This document shows positions 1 through 8,320 of a stretch of 64,000 bases of DNA, in pieces. Source of the DNA: an uncultured Prevotellaceae bacterium (lineage in GTDB: Bacteria; Bacteroidota; Bacteroidia; Bacteroidales; Muribaculaceae). The DNA lies in contig CAMVAP010000005.1 of the NCBI GenBank assembly GCA_947165485.1, positions 1 through 64,000 of the forward strand, read 5' to 3'. Positions within the stretch are counted from its first letter, which is position 1. Every line of letters begins with the position of its first letter. Position numbers and translations under genes: made by a program. The notes under the pieces were generated by a model that searched no databases, was not told the DNA's origin, and saw only the letters and a program-made list of their open reading frames with translations.

Positions 1-60
1 CCGTCAGAATGGTGAGCCCGTGAGCGTATGGTTCACCCTCCCCATCACATTCAAGTTATA
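1..60 (+). CDS. Energy transducer TonB, C-terminal fragment (5' end outside window)
   Basis: An open frame running from base 3 to a TAA at 58-60 encodes about 18 residues ending in VWFTLPITFKL. A short beta strand ending in LPI-x-F-x-L at the very C-terminus is typical of TonB-family energy transducers of Bacteroidota, which span the periplasm and power outer-membrane receptors. Only this tail is present, so the call rests on the ending alone. The next gene starts 38 bases downstream on the same strand and may be cotranscribed. Confidence 0.55.
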
Positions 61-98
61 AACGCCATATTGTAGTCGTCTAACAAACACGTATAGAT

Positions 99-1583
99 AT
101 GAGCACGGCAAAAAAATTGCTGGTACTGCTGCTAGTTGTGCTAACGTGCTTGGGAGCAAGTGCTCAAGCACCGTCAGGCGATTATATTGTCCCTACACGA
201 GAACATAACGACTCGATCGCTGCCAGCCTGGAACGCCTTGCCAATGCCTACATGACCGATGTCAATAGCCAATATGAGGCGGGGGCATTCCTAGCCGACA
301 GTGTAGGCAAATACAAGATTGCCTTAAGGTACCTTGAGCGCGGACTGGCACTGGCTCGTGAGCAGTATGGAGATAACAGCCAACCCTATGCCTCTGGTCT
401 TGTGTTAGTTGCCCGCGTCAATACACGATTGGGAGAATATGAGAAGGCGATGGAACTTTTCAACAAGGCCCTTGATTACTATGAAAAGGAACATGACCTC
501 AACAATTTTGACGTGGCGACGGCCTATATCAATATGGGATACATCTATTCTGTACTCGAGGATCATGACCGAGCCATTGATTATTGCCAAAAGGCTCTAG
601 TCGTCGAGGAGAGGATTGTGGACCTTGCCGATCCCGGTATCGCCACAATCATTTCATATCTGGGCGACGCCTACCGTGACAAAGGAGACTACCCCATGGC
701 GCATAAACAGCTCCAACGCGCACTTGACATCCGCGAAAAGGCATTTGGCCCCGACCACCCCTTGACTGCCGAGATTTATTGCAGCATTGGCCAAGTGTAC
801 GCCCGGCAGGGCGACATGGACAAGGCGCTGGAGTACTTGATGAAAGCGCTATCTATCCGTGAAAAGACACTCAGCCCCGATCACGACGATATTGCTTTCA
901 CTCTGGCAATCATCGCCAACGTCTATGCTAATCAAGGGCAAAACGACAAAGCACTTGAGTATCACAATAGAGCCCTAGTCATCTATGAGAAGTCATTAGG
1001 CCCTGAGCATCCGTCGGTTGCGGTGATCAACTTCAATATCGGGTACATTCTGGGCAACCTCGGCCAGCATGACAAGGCATTGGAGCATTACCTCAAGACA
1101 CTGGACATCTATCAAAAAACATTTGGTGCCGAGCATCAACGAGTAGCCACGACCAACTATAATATCGGCTATTCACTGCTCAACCTCGGACAGCACGACC
1201 AGGCATTAGTGTATCTTCTCAAGGCCCTAGACGTCTATGATAAAACCGATGCCAGCATGCAATTGGATGTGGCCAAAGCCCAGGGAAGCATCGGATATAT
1301 CTACTGTCACAAAAAGCATAACTACAACAAAGCCTTACCCTATTTGTTAAGCGCAAAGGATGGTTTTGAGAAGACGATAGGAGCCATCAATACAATTACC
1401 GCCGAAAACTACCATAACCTGAGTTCCTGTTACTATCACTTGAAGAATTACAAGGCCGCCCTCGAGTATGCTAACAAGGCGTTACAGGCTGGTAATGCCA
1501 CATTTGGGCCCAAGCATAAGTTTACCCAGCAAGAGAAGCAGAATATTGATGTGTTAAAAGCATTGCTGAAGCAAAAACACTGA
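99..1583 (+). CDS. Secreted tetratricopeptide repeat protein (kinesin-light-chain-like TPRs)
   Basis: 494 residues. The first 22 form a signal peptide (KK, then a Leu/Val-rich core, ending ASAQA), so the protein is probably periplasmic. From about residue 60 to 480 there are roughly ten 42-residue TPR units of the kinesin light chain type, recognisable by recurring 'A-x-Y-x-x-I/L-G-x-x-Y' and 'DKALEY...AL.I.EK..G..H' patterns. Such arrays are protein-interaction scaffolds; no enzymatic domain is seen. The gene follows a tonB fragment by 38 bases, which hints at an envelope or signalling role, but a specific function cannot be given. Confidence 0.8.
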   Translation: MSTAKKLLVLLLVVLTCLGASAQAPSGDYIVPTREHNDSIAASLERLANAYMTDVNSQYEAGAFLADSVGKYKIALRYLERGLALAREQYGDNSQPYASGLVLVARVNTRLGEYEKAMELFNKALDYYEKEHDLNNFDVATAYINMGYIYSVLEDHDRAIDYCQKALVVEERIVDLADPGIATIISYLGDAYRDKGDYPMAHKQLQRALDIREKAFGPDHPLTAEIYCSIGQVYARQGDMDKALEYLMKALSIREKTLSPDHDDIAFTLAIIANVYANQGQNDKALEYHNRALVIYEKSLGPEHPSVAVINFNIGYILGNLGQHDKALEHYLKTLDIYQKTFGAEHQRVATTNYNIGYSLLNLGQHDQALVYLLKALDVYDKTDASMQLDVAKAQGSIGYIYCHKKHNYNKALPYLLSAKDGFEKTIGAINTITAENYHNLSSCYYHLKNYKAALEYANKALQAGNATFGPKHKFTQQEKQNIDVLKALLKQKH

Positions 1584-1657
1584 AACGACTAATAGACCAC
1601 AATTTAAATTTTCACATCTTTTAGGGAGAAAAGGTTGTGGGGGTCGGGAAATGGGTG

Positions 1658-1665
1658 TATCTTTG
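1658..1665 (+). promoter_or_regulatory. Bacteroidota -7 promoter box
   Basis: TATCTTTG fits the TAnnTTTG consensus. A TTG at 1635-1637 lies 20 bases upstream, suitable for the -33 element. It would give a leader of about 60 bases for the gene starting at 1732. Confidence 0.55.
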
Positions 1666-1731
1666 ACATTTGGTTTGTTAACCGACCATTTACAGTAACT
1701 CAACAGAAGAAAACTCATTAATATCGACCAA

Positions 1732-2820
1732 ATGACCGATAGAATCACTAAGATTGTGTTGACGGGTGGCCCCTGCGCCGGCAAGACGACGGCTATGGCA
1801 AGGATCATCGAGCACTTCAGCGGCCTGGGTTTCCAGGTGTTTGCCATTCCCGAGGTACCCACGATGTTCAGCAGCGCGGGCGTGAACTACCTGACACAGA
1901 ACAAGGCCCTGTTCTTTGAAGCCGAGAAATCGACGCTCAACATCCAGCTGGCACTGGAGGACCACTTCTCCAAGATGGCCAGCGAGTGCAGCAAGCCCGT
2001 GCTCATCGTGTGTGACCGTGGCACGATGGACATCAGCGCATACGTCTCGCCCGAAATCTGGGAAGCGCTGACCGAGGAGATGGGCACCAACACCGTGAAG
2101 CTGCGCGATGCCCGCTACGAGGCCATCCTGCACATGGTGACCGCTGCCGCCGGTGCCGAGCAGTTCTATACCAACGAGAACAACAAGTTCCGCAGCGAGG
2201 ACGTGGAGCTGGCCCGCGAGCTCGACCGCAAGGTGCTGAGCGCCTGGACGGGTCACCCCCACCTGCGCGTGATCGGCAACCACATGGACTTTGATGACAA
2301 GCTGCGCCAGGTGCTCAACGAAATCTCGACGGTGCTGGGCGTACCCAGCCCCATCGAGCAGGAGCGCAAGTACATCGTCAAGGTGACGGGCGACATCCCC
2401 GACTACACCGAGAGCGAGATCACCCAGACCTACCTGCTGAGCGAGCCAGGCACCGAGATGCGCGTGCGCAAGCGTGGTTGGCAGGGCAGCTATGTCTATT
2501 TCCAGACCATCAAGAAGACGGTGAGCAGCGACAAGACCATCGAGACCGAACGCCGCATCACTGCCCAGCAATACGTCGATCTGCTGCAACTGGCCGACCC
2601 CAACCGCAACCCCATCAGCAAGATGCGCAAGTGCTTTGTGTGGAAAAACCACTACTTCGAGATCGACACCTATATTGAGCCCAAGCTGGGTATGCAGATT
2701 CTGGAGCTCGAAGGCATCAAGGAGGGCGACGAGGTGGAATTCCCGCCGTTTATCCAGGTCGTTGAGGACATCACCGGCAACGAGAAGTACTACAATTATC
2801 AGCTGTCGCTGAGGCTTTAG
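1732..2820 (+). CDS. Ttd14-like protein: P-loop ATPase fused to CYTH domain
   Basis: 362 residues. The N-terminal half is an AAA_28/NadR-like nucleotide kinase fold with Walker A GGPCAGKTT at residues 12-20 and a Walker B-like LIVCDRG at about 91-97. The C-terminal half, from about residue 209, is a CYTH (triphosphate tunnel) domain: it opens with the E-x-E-x-K signature (EQERK, 209-213) and carries MRVRKRG and LELEG charged strands. This order matches the family of Drosophila TRPL translocation defect protein 14, which binds GTP and phosphoinositides; bacterial members are uncharacterised. The substrate is unknown; a polyphosphate-bearing nucleotide or lipid is an inference from the CYTH fold. 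The stop codon lies inside the first unit of a TTTAGGN repeat array. Confidence 0.8.
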   Translation: MTDRITKIVLTGGPCAGKTTAMARIIEHFSGLGFQVFAIPEVPTMFSSAGVNYLTQNKALFFEAEKSTLNIQLALEDHFSKMASECSKPVLIVCDRGTMDISAYVSPEIWEALTEEMGTNTVKLRDARYEAILHMVTAAAGAEQFYTNENNKFRSEDVELARELDRKVLSAWTGHPHLRVIGNHMDFDDKLRQVLNEISTVLGVPSPIEQERKYIVKVTGDIPDYTESEITQTYLLSEPGTEMRVRKRGWQGSYVYFQTIKKTVSSDKTIETERRITAQQYVDLLQLADPNRNPISKMRKCFVWKNHYFEIDTYIEPKLGMQILELEGIKEGDEVEFPPFIQVVEDITGNEKYYNYQLSLRL

Positions 2821-2905
2821 GCTTTAGGCTTTAGGCGTTAGGTTTTAGGTTTTAGGTTTTAGGTGCTAGAAGTTTGCGGGTGCCAACCAACAACTGAAAA
2901 CTAGC
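2813..2905 (+). repeat. TTTAGGN heptad array with conserved tail, copy 1
   Basis: About seven imperfect heptads (GGCTTTA/GGTTTTA type) begin inside the last codons of the preceding gene and run to about 2864. They are followed by a tail, GCTAGAAGTTTGCGGGTGCC then AACCAACAACTGAAAACTAG. A second copy with the same tail lies at 3538-3668 in the opposite orientation. Confidence 0.85.
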
Positions 2906-2915
2906 CTATAGATTA

Positions 2916-2957
2916 AAAGGAATCCCCTTGGGCGGTAGTGCCCGAGGGGATTCCTTT
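2916..2957. terminator. Bidirectional hairpin terminator
   Basis: Perfect 13-bp stem AAAGGAATCCCCT (2916-2928) with AGGGGATTCCTTT (2945-2957), extended inward by GGGC/GCCC around a six-base loop. It lies between convergent genes ending at 2820 (+) and 2977 (-), and A/T runs at both feet suit termination in both directions. Confidence 0.85.
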
Positions 2958-2976
2958 GTGTTAAGGATCAACTGCG

Positions 2977-3513
2977 TCAGTTGGTCCTGTACTTGTAGAT
3001 GTCAACCAACTTCAGGTCAAAGATGAGGTTGGTGTAAGGCAGCAAGTCATCGCTCCTCTTGGAGGAGCCATAACCCTGCTGATAAGGGATAACGATGGTG
3101 CAACTGTCGCCCACATGCATGTGGGTCAAGGCAATCATCCATCCCTCCACATTCTGATTCAATATCGAGCGATAGATACTATCGGCAGGGGTGGTCTGAT
3201 TATAGGAAGAATCGACAGCCACTCCATCATACCGCCTCAACTTGTACTTCACATCAACGGTCGAGCTAATCAGCGGCTTGAGGTGATCCTTGGTCAACAT
3301 GGTGTCGTTGTGCCAGCGGATAAGGGTACGAGCCGACGGGTCCCAACTGGCTGTAAGCATCGTGTACTGCCCCGATGCCACCTGCTGGCTGAACCATGCG
3401 TCATTGCTCTCACGCCAGTCCTTGTACTCATCCTCGACGGCCTTGCCCAGGCAAGAGCTCAGCATCGTGATGGCCACGACTGCCATGATGACGGTATAGA
3501 AAAACTTCTTCAT
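2977..3513 (-). CDS. FKBP-type peptidyl-prolyl isomerase lipoprotein
   Basis: 178 residues. A short signal ends in the lipobox LSSC (Cys about 21), so the mature protein should be a lipoprotein. The C-terminal half has the FKBP core: VEGWMIAL, the HVGD turn, CTIVIPYQQGYGS, then LPYTNLIFDLKLVDI, the usual FKBP closing strand. It probably assists folding of secreted or outer-membrane proteins. Several active-site aromatic positions of classical FKBPs are not obvious, so catalysis is inferred from the family. It lies downstream of glyS on the same strand, a neighbourhood I recall from other Bacteroidales, but a 160-base repeat separates them here. Confidence 0.82.
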   Translation of the reverse strand: MKKFFYTVIMAVVAITMLSSCLGKAVEDEYKDWRESNDAWFSQQVASGQYTMLTASWDPSARTLIRWHNDTMLTKDHLKPLISSTVDVKYKLRRYDGVAVDSSYNQTTPADSIYRSILNQNVEGWMIALTHMHVGDSCTIVIPYQQGYGSSKRSDDLLPYTNLIFDLKLVDIYKYRTN

Positions 3514-3537
3514 TATTCTTGGTGTTAAACTTGGGCA

Positions 3538-3668
3538 TTAGTTGTTAGTTGTTAGTTGTTAGTTGTTAGTTGGCATCCGCAAACTGCTAGCGCCTAAAGC
3601 CTAAAGCCTAAAACCTAGAGCCTAAAACCTAAAACCTAAAGCCTAAAACACCTAAAACCTAATGCCTT
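3538..3668 (-). repeat. TTTAGGN heptad array with conserved tail, copy 2 (inverted)
   Basis: Read on the minus strand, about ten TTTAGGN heptads follow the glyS stop. They lead into GCTAGCAGTTTGCGGATGCC and then five units of AACTAACAACTAAC type. The tail differs from copy 1 by two bases over 20. Together the two copies form an imperfect inverted repeat around the FKBP gene. Confidence 0.85.
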
Positions 3669-3676
3669 AAAGAAAA

Positions 3677-5221
3677 CTACATCAACTTGCGCAACACATT
3701 ATTCAGGCTGCACTCGCGAGCCAGGATAGCGGGCAGGTCGGCAATGGCGACGCGCTCCTGCTGCATGGTGTCACGGTCACGCAGGGTGACGGTGTTGTCC
3801 TCCAGCGTCTGGCCATCGACGGTGATGCAATAGGGGGTACCGATGGCATCCTGGCGACGATAGCGCTTGCCGACGGTATCCTTGTCCTCGTAGTGGCAAG
3901 CGAAGTCAAACTTCAACAGGTTCATGATCTCATGAGCCTTCTCGGGCATGCCGTCCTTGCGCACGAGCGGCAGGATGGCACACTTGATGGGAGCCAGGGC
4001 CTTGGGCAGGTGGAGCACCACTCGGGTGTCGCCGCCGTCGAGCTGCTGCTCCTCGTAGCTGGAGCACATTACCGACAGGAACATGCGGTCCACGCCGATC
4101 GAAGTCTCGATGACATAAGGAGTGTAGCTCTCGTTGAGCTCGGCGTCAAAGTACTGGATCTTCTTGCCCGAGAACTTGGCATGCTGGCTCAAGTCAAAGT
4201 CGGTGCGGCTGTGGATACCCTCGACCTCCTTGAAGCCGAACGGCATCTTGAACTCGATGTCGGTGGCAGCGTTGGCATAGTGGGCCAGCTTCTCGTGGTC
4301 GTGGAAGCGGTACTTCTCGTCACCCAGGCCCAGTGCCTTGTGCCAGCGCAGGCGCTGCTCACGCCAGTAGTCGAACCATTTCAACTCCTCACCGGGACGA
4401 ACAAAGAATTGCATCTCCATCTGCTCAAACTCGCGCATACGGAAGATGAACTGACGGGCCACAATCTCGTTGCGGAAGGCCTTGCCGATCTGAGCGATAC
4501 CAAAGGGGATGCGCATGCGGCCTGTCTTCTGCACATTCAGGAAGTTGACAAAGATACCCTGGGCGGTCTCGGGACGCAGATAAACGTCCATCGTCGAGTC
4601 GGCGCTACTACCCATCTGGGTCTTGAACATGAGGTTGAACTGACGCACGTCGGTCCAGTTCTTGGTTCCACTCACGGGATCCACGATACCATAATCGACG
4701 ATAATCTGCTTCAACTCGGCCAAGTCGTTATCATTCATGGCCTTCTCATAGCGGGCGTGCAGTTCATCACGCTTCTTCTGGTTCTCCAGCACGCGGGGAT
4801 TGGTCTGGCGGAACATTGCCTCGTCAAACTTGTCACCGAAGCGCTTGGCGGCCTTTTCACACTCCTTGTTCATCTTCTCCTCGATCTTCCCGATCTCGTC
4901 CTCGATGAGCACATCGGCGCGATAGCGCTTCTTGCTGTCTCGGTTGTCAATCAAGGGGTCGTTGAACGCGTCCACGTGGCCCGAGGCCTTCCAGATGGTG
5001 GGGTGCATAAAGATGGCACTGTCGATGCCCACGATGTTCTCGTGCAGCAGGGTCATGGCCTCCCACCAGTAACGCTTGATATTGTTTTTGAGCTCAACGC
5101 CGTTCTGTGCATAGTCATACACGGCGCCCAAGCCGTCATAGATTTCACTCGAAGGGAACACAAAGCCATACTCCTTGGCGTGTGACACGATCTTCTTGAA
5201 AACGTCTTCCTGTTTTGCCAT
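3677..5221 (-). CDS. glyS: Glycyl-tRNA synthetase (class II, homodimeric type)
   Basis: 514 residues from MAKQEDVFKKIVSHAKEYGF. It charges tRNA-Gly with glycine in the cytoplasm. The single-chain alpha2-type GlyRS signature is clear: SSEIYDGLGAVYDYAQNG near the N-terminus, RPETAQGIFVNF, motif 2 with FRNEIVARQFIFRMREFEQME, and a C-terminal anticodon-binding domain (HLPKALAPIKCAILPLVRKDG). An in-frame ATG exists 14 codons upstream (5263), but the promoter -7 box at 5268-5275 would put the transcript start near that codon, so 5221 is preferred and gives a leader of about 40 bases. Confidence 0.95.
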   Translation of the reverse strand: MAKQEDVFKKIVSHAKEYGFVFPSSEIYDGLGAVYDYAQNGVELKNNIKRYWWEAMTLLHENIVGIDSAIFMHPTIWKASGHVDAFNDPLIDNRDSKKRYRADVLIEDEIGKIEEKMNKECEKAAKRFGDKFDEAMFRQTNPRVLENQKKRDELHARYEKAMNDNDLAELKQIIVDYGIVDPVSGTKNWTDVRQFNLMFKTQMGSSADSTMDVYLRPETAQGIFVNFLNVQKTGRMRIPFGIAQIGKAFRNEIVARQFIFRMREFEQMEMQFFVRPGEELKWFDYWREQRLRWHKALGLGDEKYRFHDHEKLAHYANAATDIEFKMPFGFKEVEGIHSRTDFDLSQHAKFSGKKIQYFDAELNESYTPYVIETSIGVDRMFLSVMCSSYEEQQLDGGDTRVVLHLPKALAPIKCAILPLVRKDGMPEKAHEIMNLLKFDFACHYEDKDTVGKRYRRQDAIGTPYCITVDGQTLEDNTVTLRDRDTMQQERVAIADLPAILARECSLNNVLRKLM

Positions 5222-5267
5222 TGTAGTTTTATTGTTATGATTTGAATGTTTTTTTAATTTCAACCTG

Positions 5268-5275
5268 CAAAGTTA
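5268..5275 (-). promoter_or_regulatory. glyS -7 promoter box
   Basis: TAACTTTG on the minus strand matches TAnnTTTG. Its position supports the start at 5221 rather than the upstream in-frame ATG. Confidence 0.55.
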
Positions 5276-5310
5276 CACAGAATTCTCGTAACTCAGCACT
5301 CTAGCGGCCT

Positions 5311-6291
5311 TTATCCTTCCATGAAGTTCTTGATTTTCTCGTAGTAGCCGTTGGAACCCACAAACTCATACCCGATGTAGTCGGCACTGTTATTGCCTTC
5401 TATCAGTTGGACATATTCACTGGAGATGGCCACATCCCAGCCCACGAGCGCAACACGCGGGAGCCGCCGAGCGGCTTCTAGACAGGTCGTCATCACCTCG
5501 TTCCAGCGGGGCACTTTAAACCCCAGCATCACGATATCAGTACCGGGGTGAACATAAACAAGGTCACCCGCCTTGGAGGTTCCGCCTGATGTCACGATAC
5601 CCAGCGCGGTATCCACCTCATAGTAGTACCCGCCAGTGGCAGTGTTATCGACCAGCGTATCCCCCACTCCGGCCCTGAGAAATGCCTTCATGACCCGCGC
5701 GGTACCATCGGGACGGCAAGCGGTGAGCACCCTGACGGTATTGACCGACCGGTTGCCAAACACCATGAGGGGATGCTGGACAATCAGTTCCTCAAGCAAG
5801 ACATCCTCGTCACACAAGGTCTGGAACAAGCGGCGCAGGCCTTCATCATCCATGCCAGCACATTCCAGCATCCTGATGCCATCGCCCTGCTTGCCGCCAG
5901 CGGGCTTGGCGAGAACCGAGGGATAACTGGCAAGGAAAGCCTTGAAGTCCTCAAACGAGGCCTCTCTCACCCACAACCAGCCACGATGGACATAATCCTT
6001 GAAAAACTCATTAAACTCGGGTTTGTTCTTGAAGTAATGAACATCGGTCGGGTCGTTATACTTGCGTTCAAGGGCCAAGCGCCGGTAGTGGGTCAGGCAC
6101 TTGCCACGCAGGGGGTTGCTATATCGCCAGAAACCGCCTGCAATGTACTGGTCGATGTGTGCGCCATGACGCACCAGCGCCGACAGATAGTCGAACAGGT
6201 GATAGAAGCGGCTGTAACCCGACTGTTGAGACAGTGCAGCCACCTCATGATAAATTCTCTTGAAATACCTGAAAGCAATACCCAGATCCAT
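5311..6291 (-). CDS. Sugar-transfer-associated ATP-grasp family protein
   Basis: 326 residues from MDLGIAFRYF. ATP-grasp features of the polysaccharide-linked family PF14397 are visible: VLAKPAGGKQGDGIRML for ATP binding, LLEELIVQH, FGNRSVNTVRVLT and the metal-binding end VALVGWDVAISSEYVQLIEGNNSADY. Members ligate small molecules or amino acids onto sugars in surface-glycan loci; the substrate here is unknown. The frame is open to an ATG at 6369, but a -7 box at 6327-6334 lies inside that extension, and a good Shine-Dalgarno (AGGAG, seven bases before the ATG) precedes 6291. The gene is distant from the main polysaccharide locus at 50-64 kb. Confidence 0.75.
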   Translation of the reverse strand: MDLGIAFRYFKRIYHEVAALSQQSGYSRFYHLFDYLSALVRHGAHIDQYIAGGFWRYSNPLRGKCLTHYRRLALERKYNDPTDVHYFKNKPEFNEFFKDYVHRGWLWVREASFEDFKAFLASYPSVLAKPAGGKQGDGIRMLECAGMDDEGLRRLFQTLCDEDVLLEELIVQHPLMVFGNRSVNTVRVLTACRPDGTARVMKAFLRAGVGDTLVDNTATGGYYYEVDTALGIVTSGGTSKAGDLVYVHPGTDIVMLGFKVPRWNEVMTTCLEAARRLPRVALVGWDVAISSEYVQLIEGNNSADYIGYEFVGSNGYYEKIKNFMEG

Positions 6292-6326
6292 GTTCTCGCT
6301 CCTCATGAGTTGGTCATTGGAGCCTG

Positions 6327-6334
6327 CAAATTTA
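6327..6334 (-). promoter_or_regulatory. -7 promoter box for the ATP-grasp gene
   Basis: TAAATTTG on the minus strand. It decides the shorter start at 6291 by placing transcription start near 6322. Confidence 0.5.
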
Positions 6335-6377
6335 AGTTTTTTAGTGCAGTTCTCCAATGATTGAGTCAAAAAAACTC

Positions 6378-7598
6378 TTAACGCAGCATGTCACGCACCT
6401 CGTCCAGGGTGCCGTCGTTGGGCGACGGTTCCACGCCCAGCAAGTGGCAAAGCAGCGGATAGATGCACACGTTGCGGAAACGATCGGGCTTCACATAGCC
6501 CAGCTTGAAGTCCGGACCGATGGCTCGGAAACCCACCTGCATGTCGGCTGCCGTGTGGTCAAAGCCGTGACTGCCGCGCTGCGTCTTTGAGGGCTTGTCG
6601 GCAAACAGCCAGCCCACGTCGGGCAGAACCACCACATCGCCCATGTTGGGATGGGTGCCATAATTCAGATAGGCGGGCAGTTCCCCGCGTTTCCACACGC
6701 GGATGTGGTCAACGCCCTGCAAGGCATTGTAGATCGAATCGATGTATTCTGGAGACTTGGCATAGATGAGCGTGGGATAATCGTTGCAGAAACGCTCGTA
6801 CCAGCCCCTGGGCAGCACATCATCGATATCGACAAAGCGCTTGGGGTCAACGCTGGTCATGCCATGGTCGCCCGTGATGATGAGGTTCACCTGGCTGGCG
6901 ATGGGCAACAGCTGGATGCGGGCCCACAGGTTGCTCAGCAGCAGGTCCATATCCTCCATTGCACGGCGGGTCATGCGGTTCAGGGGGCCATAATTGTGGC
7001 CACTGCGATCAGGTTCCTCAAAGTAGGCCATCACCAGATGAGGGCGCTTCTCCTCGGGGAGCTTCAGTAACCTGATGATTTCCTCCACACGACCCGGAAA
7101 ATCGAGTTGCTCGGTCTGGTAGTCGCGCCAGTAGGTGGGATGCTCGCCCTGGATGTCCACATCGCTGCCCACCCAGAACACCGTCGCCGTCTTTACGCCC
7201 TGGCGCTTGGCCGTGAGCCACACCGGGTCGCCACCGTAATAATAACCCTTGCTGCGCGTTTCCTTATTCCCGAGCGAGAATTCCACGCCCCGTTCACGGT
7301 CCCAGAAGGTGTTGGTAATGATGCCATGGTGGTCGGGAACTAGCCCCGTAGCCAGCGTGTAGTGGTTGGGGAACGTCTTGCTGGGGAATGACGGCTGCAT
7401 CACCGCCTTGACGCCCTCACGCGCCAGCTGGTTCATGAAGGGCACGTCATAGGCATCCAGATAGTCCCAGCGCAACCCATCCAGCGAAATAATCACCGTA
7501 TAGTTCTCACGTCCTGCCGACCATCCCTGAATCGGCATCACCGCTATCAACAACAGCAGTACAAATAATCCACGCTTCATCATGTATCTTGTAGTCAT
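6378..7598 (-). CDS. Secreted nucleotide pyrophosphatase/phosphodiesterase (alkaline phosphatase superfamily)
   Basis: 406 residues with an N-terminal signal (KRGLFVLLLLIAVMPIQGWSAG). It is an NPP-type member of the alkaline phosphatase superfamily, which hydrolyses phosphodiester or pyrophosphate bonds in nucleotides or lipids outside the cytoplasm. Metal ligand D40 lies in IISLDGLRWDY and the nucleophile T75 in FPSKTFPNHYTLATG; later ligands lie in YFEEPDRSGHNYGP, ITGDHGMTSVD and SHGFDHTAADMQ. In-frame ATGs at 7583 and 7580 are also possible starts and still leave a complete signal peptide. Substrate specificity is not evident. Confidence 0.88.
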   Translation of the reverse strand: MTTRYMMKRGLFVLLLLIAVMPIQGWSAGRENYTVIISLDGLRWDYLDAYDVPFMNQLAREGVKAVMQPSFPSKTFPNHYTLATGLVPDHHGIITNTFWDRERGVEFSLGNKETRSKGYYYGGDPVWLTAKRQGVKTATVFWVGSDVDIQGEHPTYWRDYQTEQLDFPGRVEEIIRLLKLPEEKRPHLVMAYFEEPDRSGHNYGPLNRMTRRAMEDMDLLLSNLWARIQLLPIASQVNLIITGDHGMTSVDPKRFVDIDDVLPRGWYERFCNDYPTLIYAKSPEYIDSIYNALQGVDHIRVWKRGELPAYLNYGTHPNMGDVVVLPDVGWLFADKPSKTQRGSHGFDHTAADMQVGFRAIGPDFKLGYVKPDRFRNVCIYPLLCHLLGVEPSPNDGTLDEVRDMLR

Positions 7599-7693
7599 AT
7601 CAGTTAGTTCTTTTTATCATGTCAACTGTTCCTGGAGTACAGCCAGTCTGTTTCATTTCTTCATGTGCCATACAGCAGCACGGTGGGTTGATA

Positions 7694-7805
7694 AGGCTGG
7701 TCGAAGACCAGTCCATGTCGTTAACCCATTGTGGAGATCACCGCTATTAGCGGTGGGCTCCACTGTGGGCACCGACCCACAGAGAAAGCACGTCGCAAGA
7801 CGTGC
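7694..7805. repeat. REP-like palindromes, downstream side of the transposase
   Basis: Three palindromes occur in 112 bases. CTGGTC/GACCAG at 7697-7711 is the first. The second is nested: CCCATTGTGGAG (7725-7736) pairs imperfectly with CTCCACTGTGGG (7758-7769) around a perfect CACCGCTA/TAGCGGTG stem (7739-7755). GCACGTC/GACGTGC with loop GCAA (7788-7805) is the third. The nested palindrome has a close relative on the other side of the transposase gene. Confidence 0.7.
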
Positions 7806-7818
7806 GGTTGTGCCGACA

Positions 7819-8262
7819 TCATGTGAGCATATACTCGCTCCACTCCACCCCATTGCGCTCGGCCAATCGCCGATACTCATCATCAAAATCCACCCGCTTG
7901 TGGTGTTCGCGCTGCCCCATAATATAACGTATGACAGCATCACGATGAGAATCAGAAACCGAGAAGGCACCATACTCCTTGCCCCAACCCACAAATTCAG
8001 GAAAGAGCCCACTCTTTTTGGCCCAATCACTACTTGACCGCTTTATGTCCCACAACAGATGAGATAACGAAACCGTTGGTGACAGATCTATTAGCATGTG
8101 AATATGATTCTCGATACCACCTATGCGACAAAGATAACAGTCATTCCGCTTCACAATACTCGTTATAAAACGATACATATCCTCGGCATGCCCGGCATTG
8201 ATGGTCATGTGTCGGTTTTTAGTATTGATAACAATGTGATGCAATGAGACGGTCTTGCTCAT
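7819..8262 (-). CDS. HUH tyrosine transposase, IS200/REP-associated (RAYT) type
   Basis: 147 residues from MSKTVSLHHI. Y1_Tnp family: the HUH metal motif is H53-I-H55 in GGIENHIHMLIDL, and the catalytic tyrosine is probably Y113 in AVIRYIMGQREHH. These enzymes nick single-stranded DNA at hairpins through a 5'-phosphotyrosine intermediate. There is no tnpB neighbour, and both flanks carry related palindromes, so a RAYT acting on REP-like sequences fits better than an active IS200 copy. The start at 8262 lies 14 bases inside the predicted transcript; an upstream in-frame codon at 8283 would lie outside it. Confidence 0.85.
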   Translation of the reverse strand: MSKTVSLHHIVINTKNRHMTINAGHAEDMYRFITSIVKRNDCYLCRIGGIENHIHMLIDLSPTVSLSHLLWDIKRSSSDWAKKSGLFPEFVGWGKEYGAFSVSDSHRDAVIRYIMGQREHHKRVDFDDEYRRLAERNGVEWSEYMLT

Positions 8263-8280
8263 GATGTCTATTATTTTCCA

Positions 8281-8288
8281 CAAAGGTA
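8281..8288 (-). promoter_or_regulatory. -7 promoter box of the transposase gene
   Basis: TACCTTTG on the minus strand, about 19 bases before the start codon at 8262. Confidence 0.5.
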
Positions 8289-8320
8289 ATCATAATAATC
8301 GAAATGTGCAACTCTCGTTG

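Noticed and set aside
2813-2870. True telomere or replicon end because of TTTAGG-like repeats
   Set aside because: The arrays are short, internal, imperfect and lie between ordinary genes on a continuous sequence.
3893-5185. Open frame of 430 codons opposite glyS
   Set aside because: Shadow of glyS, which has all synthetase motifs.
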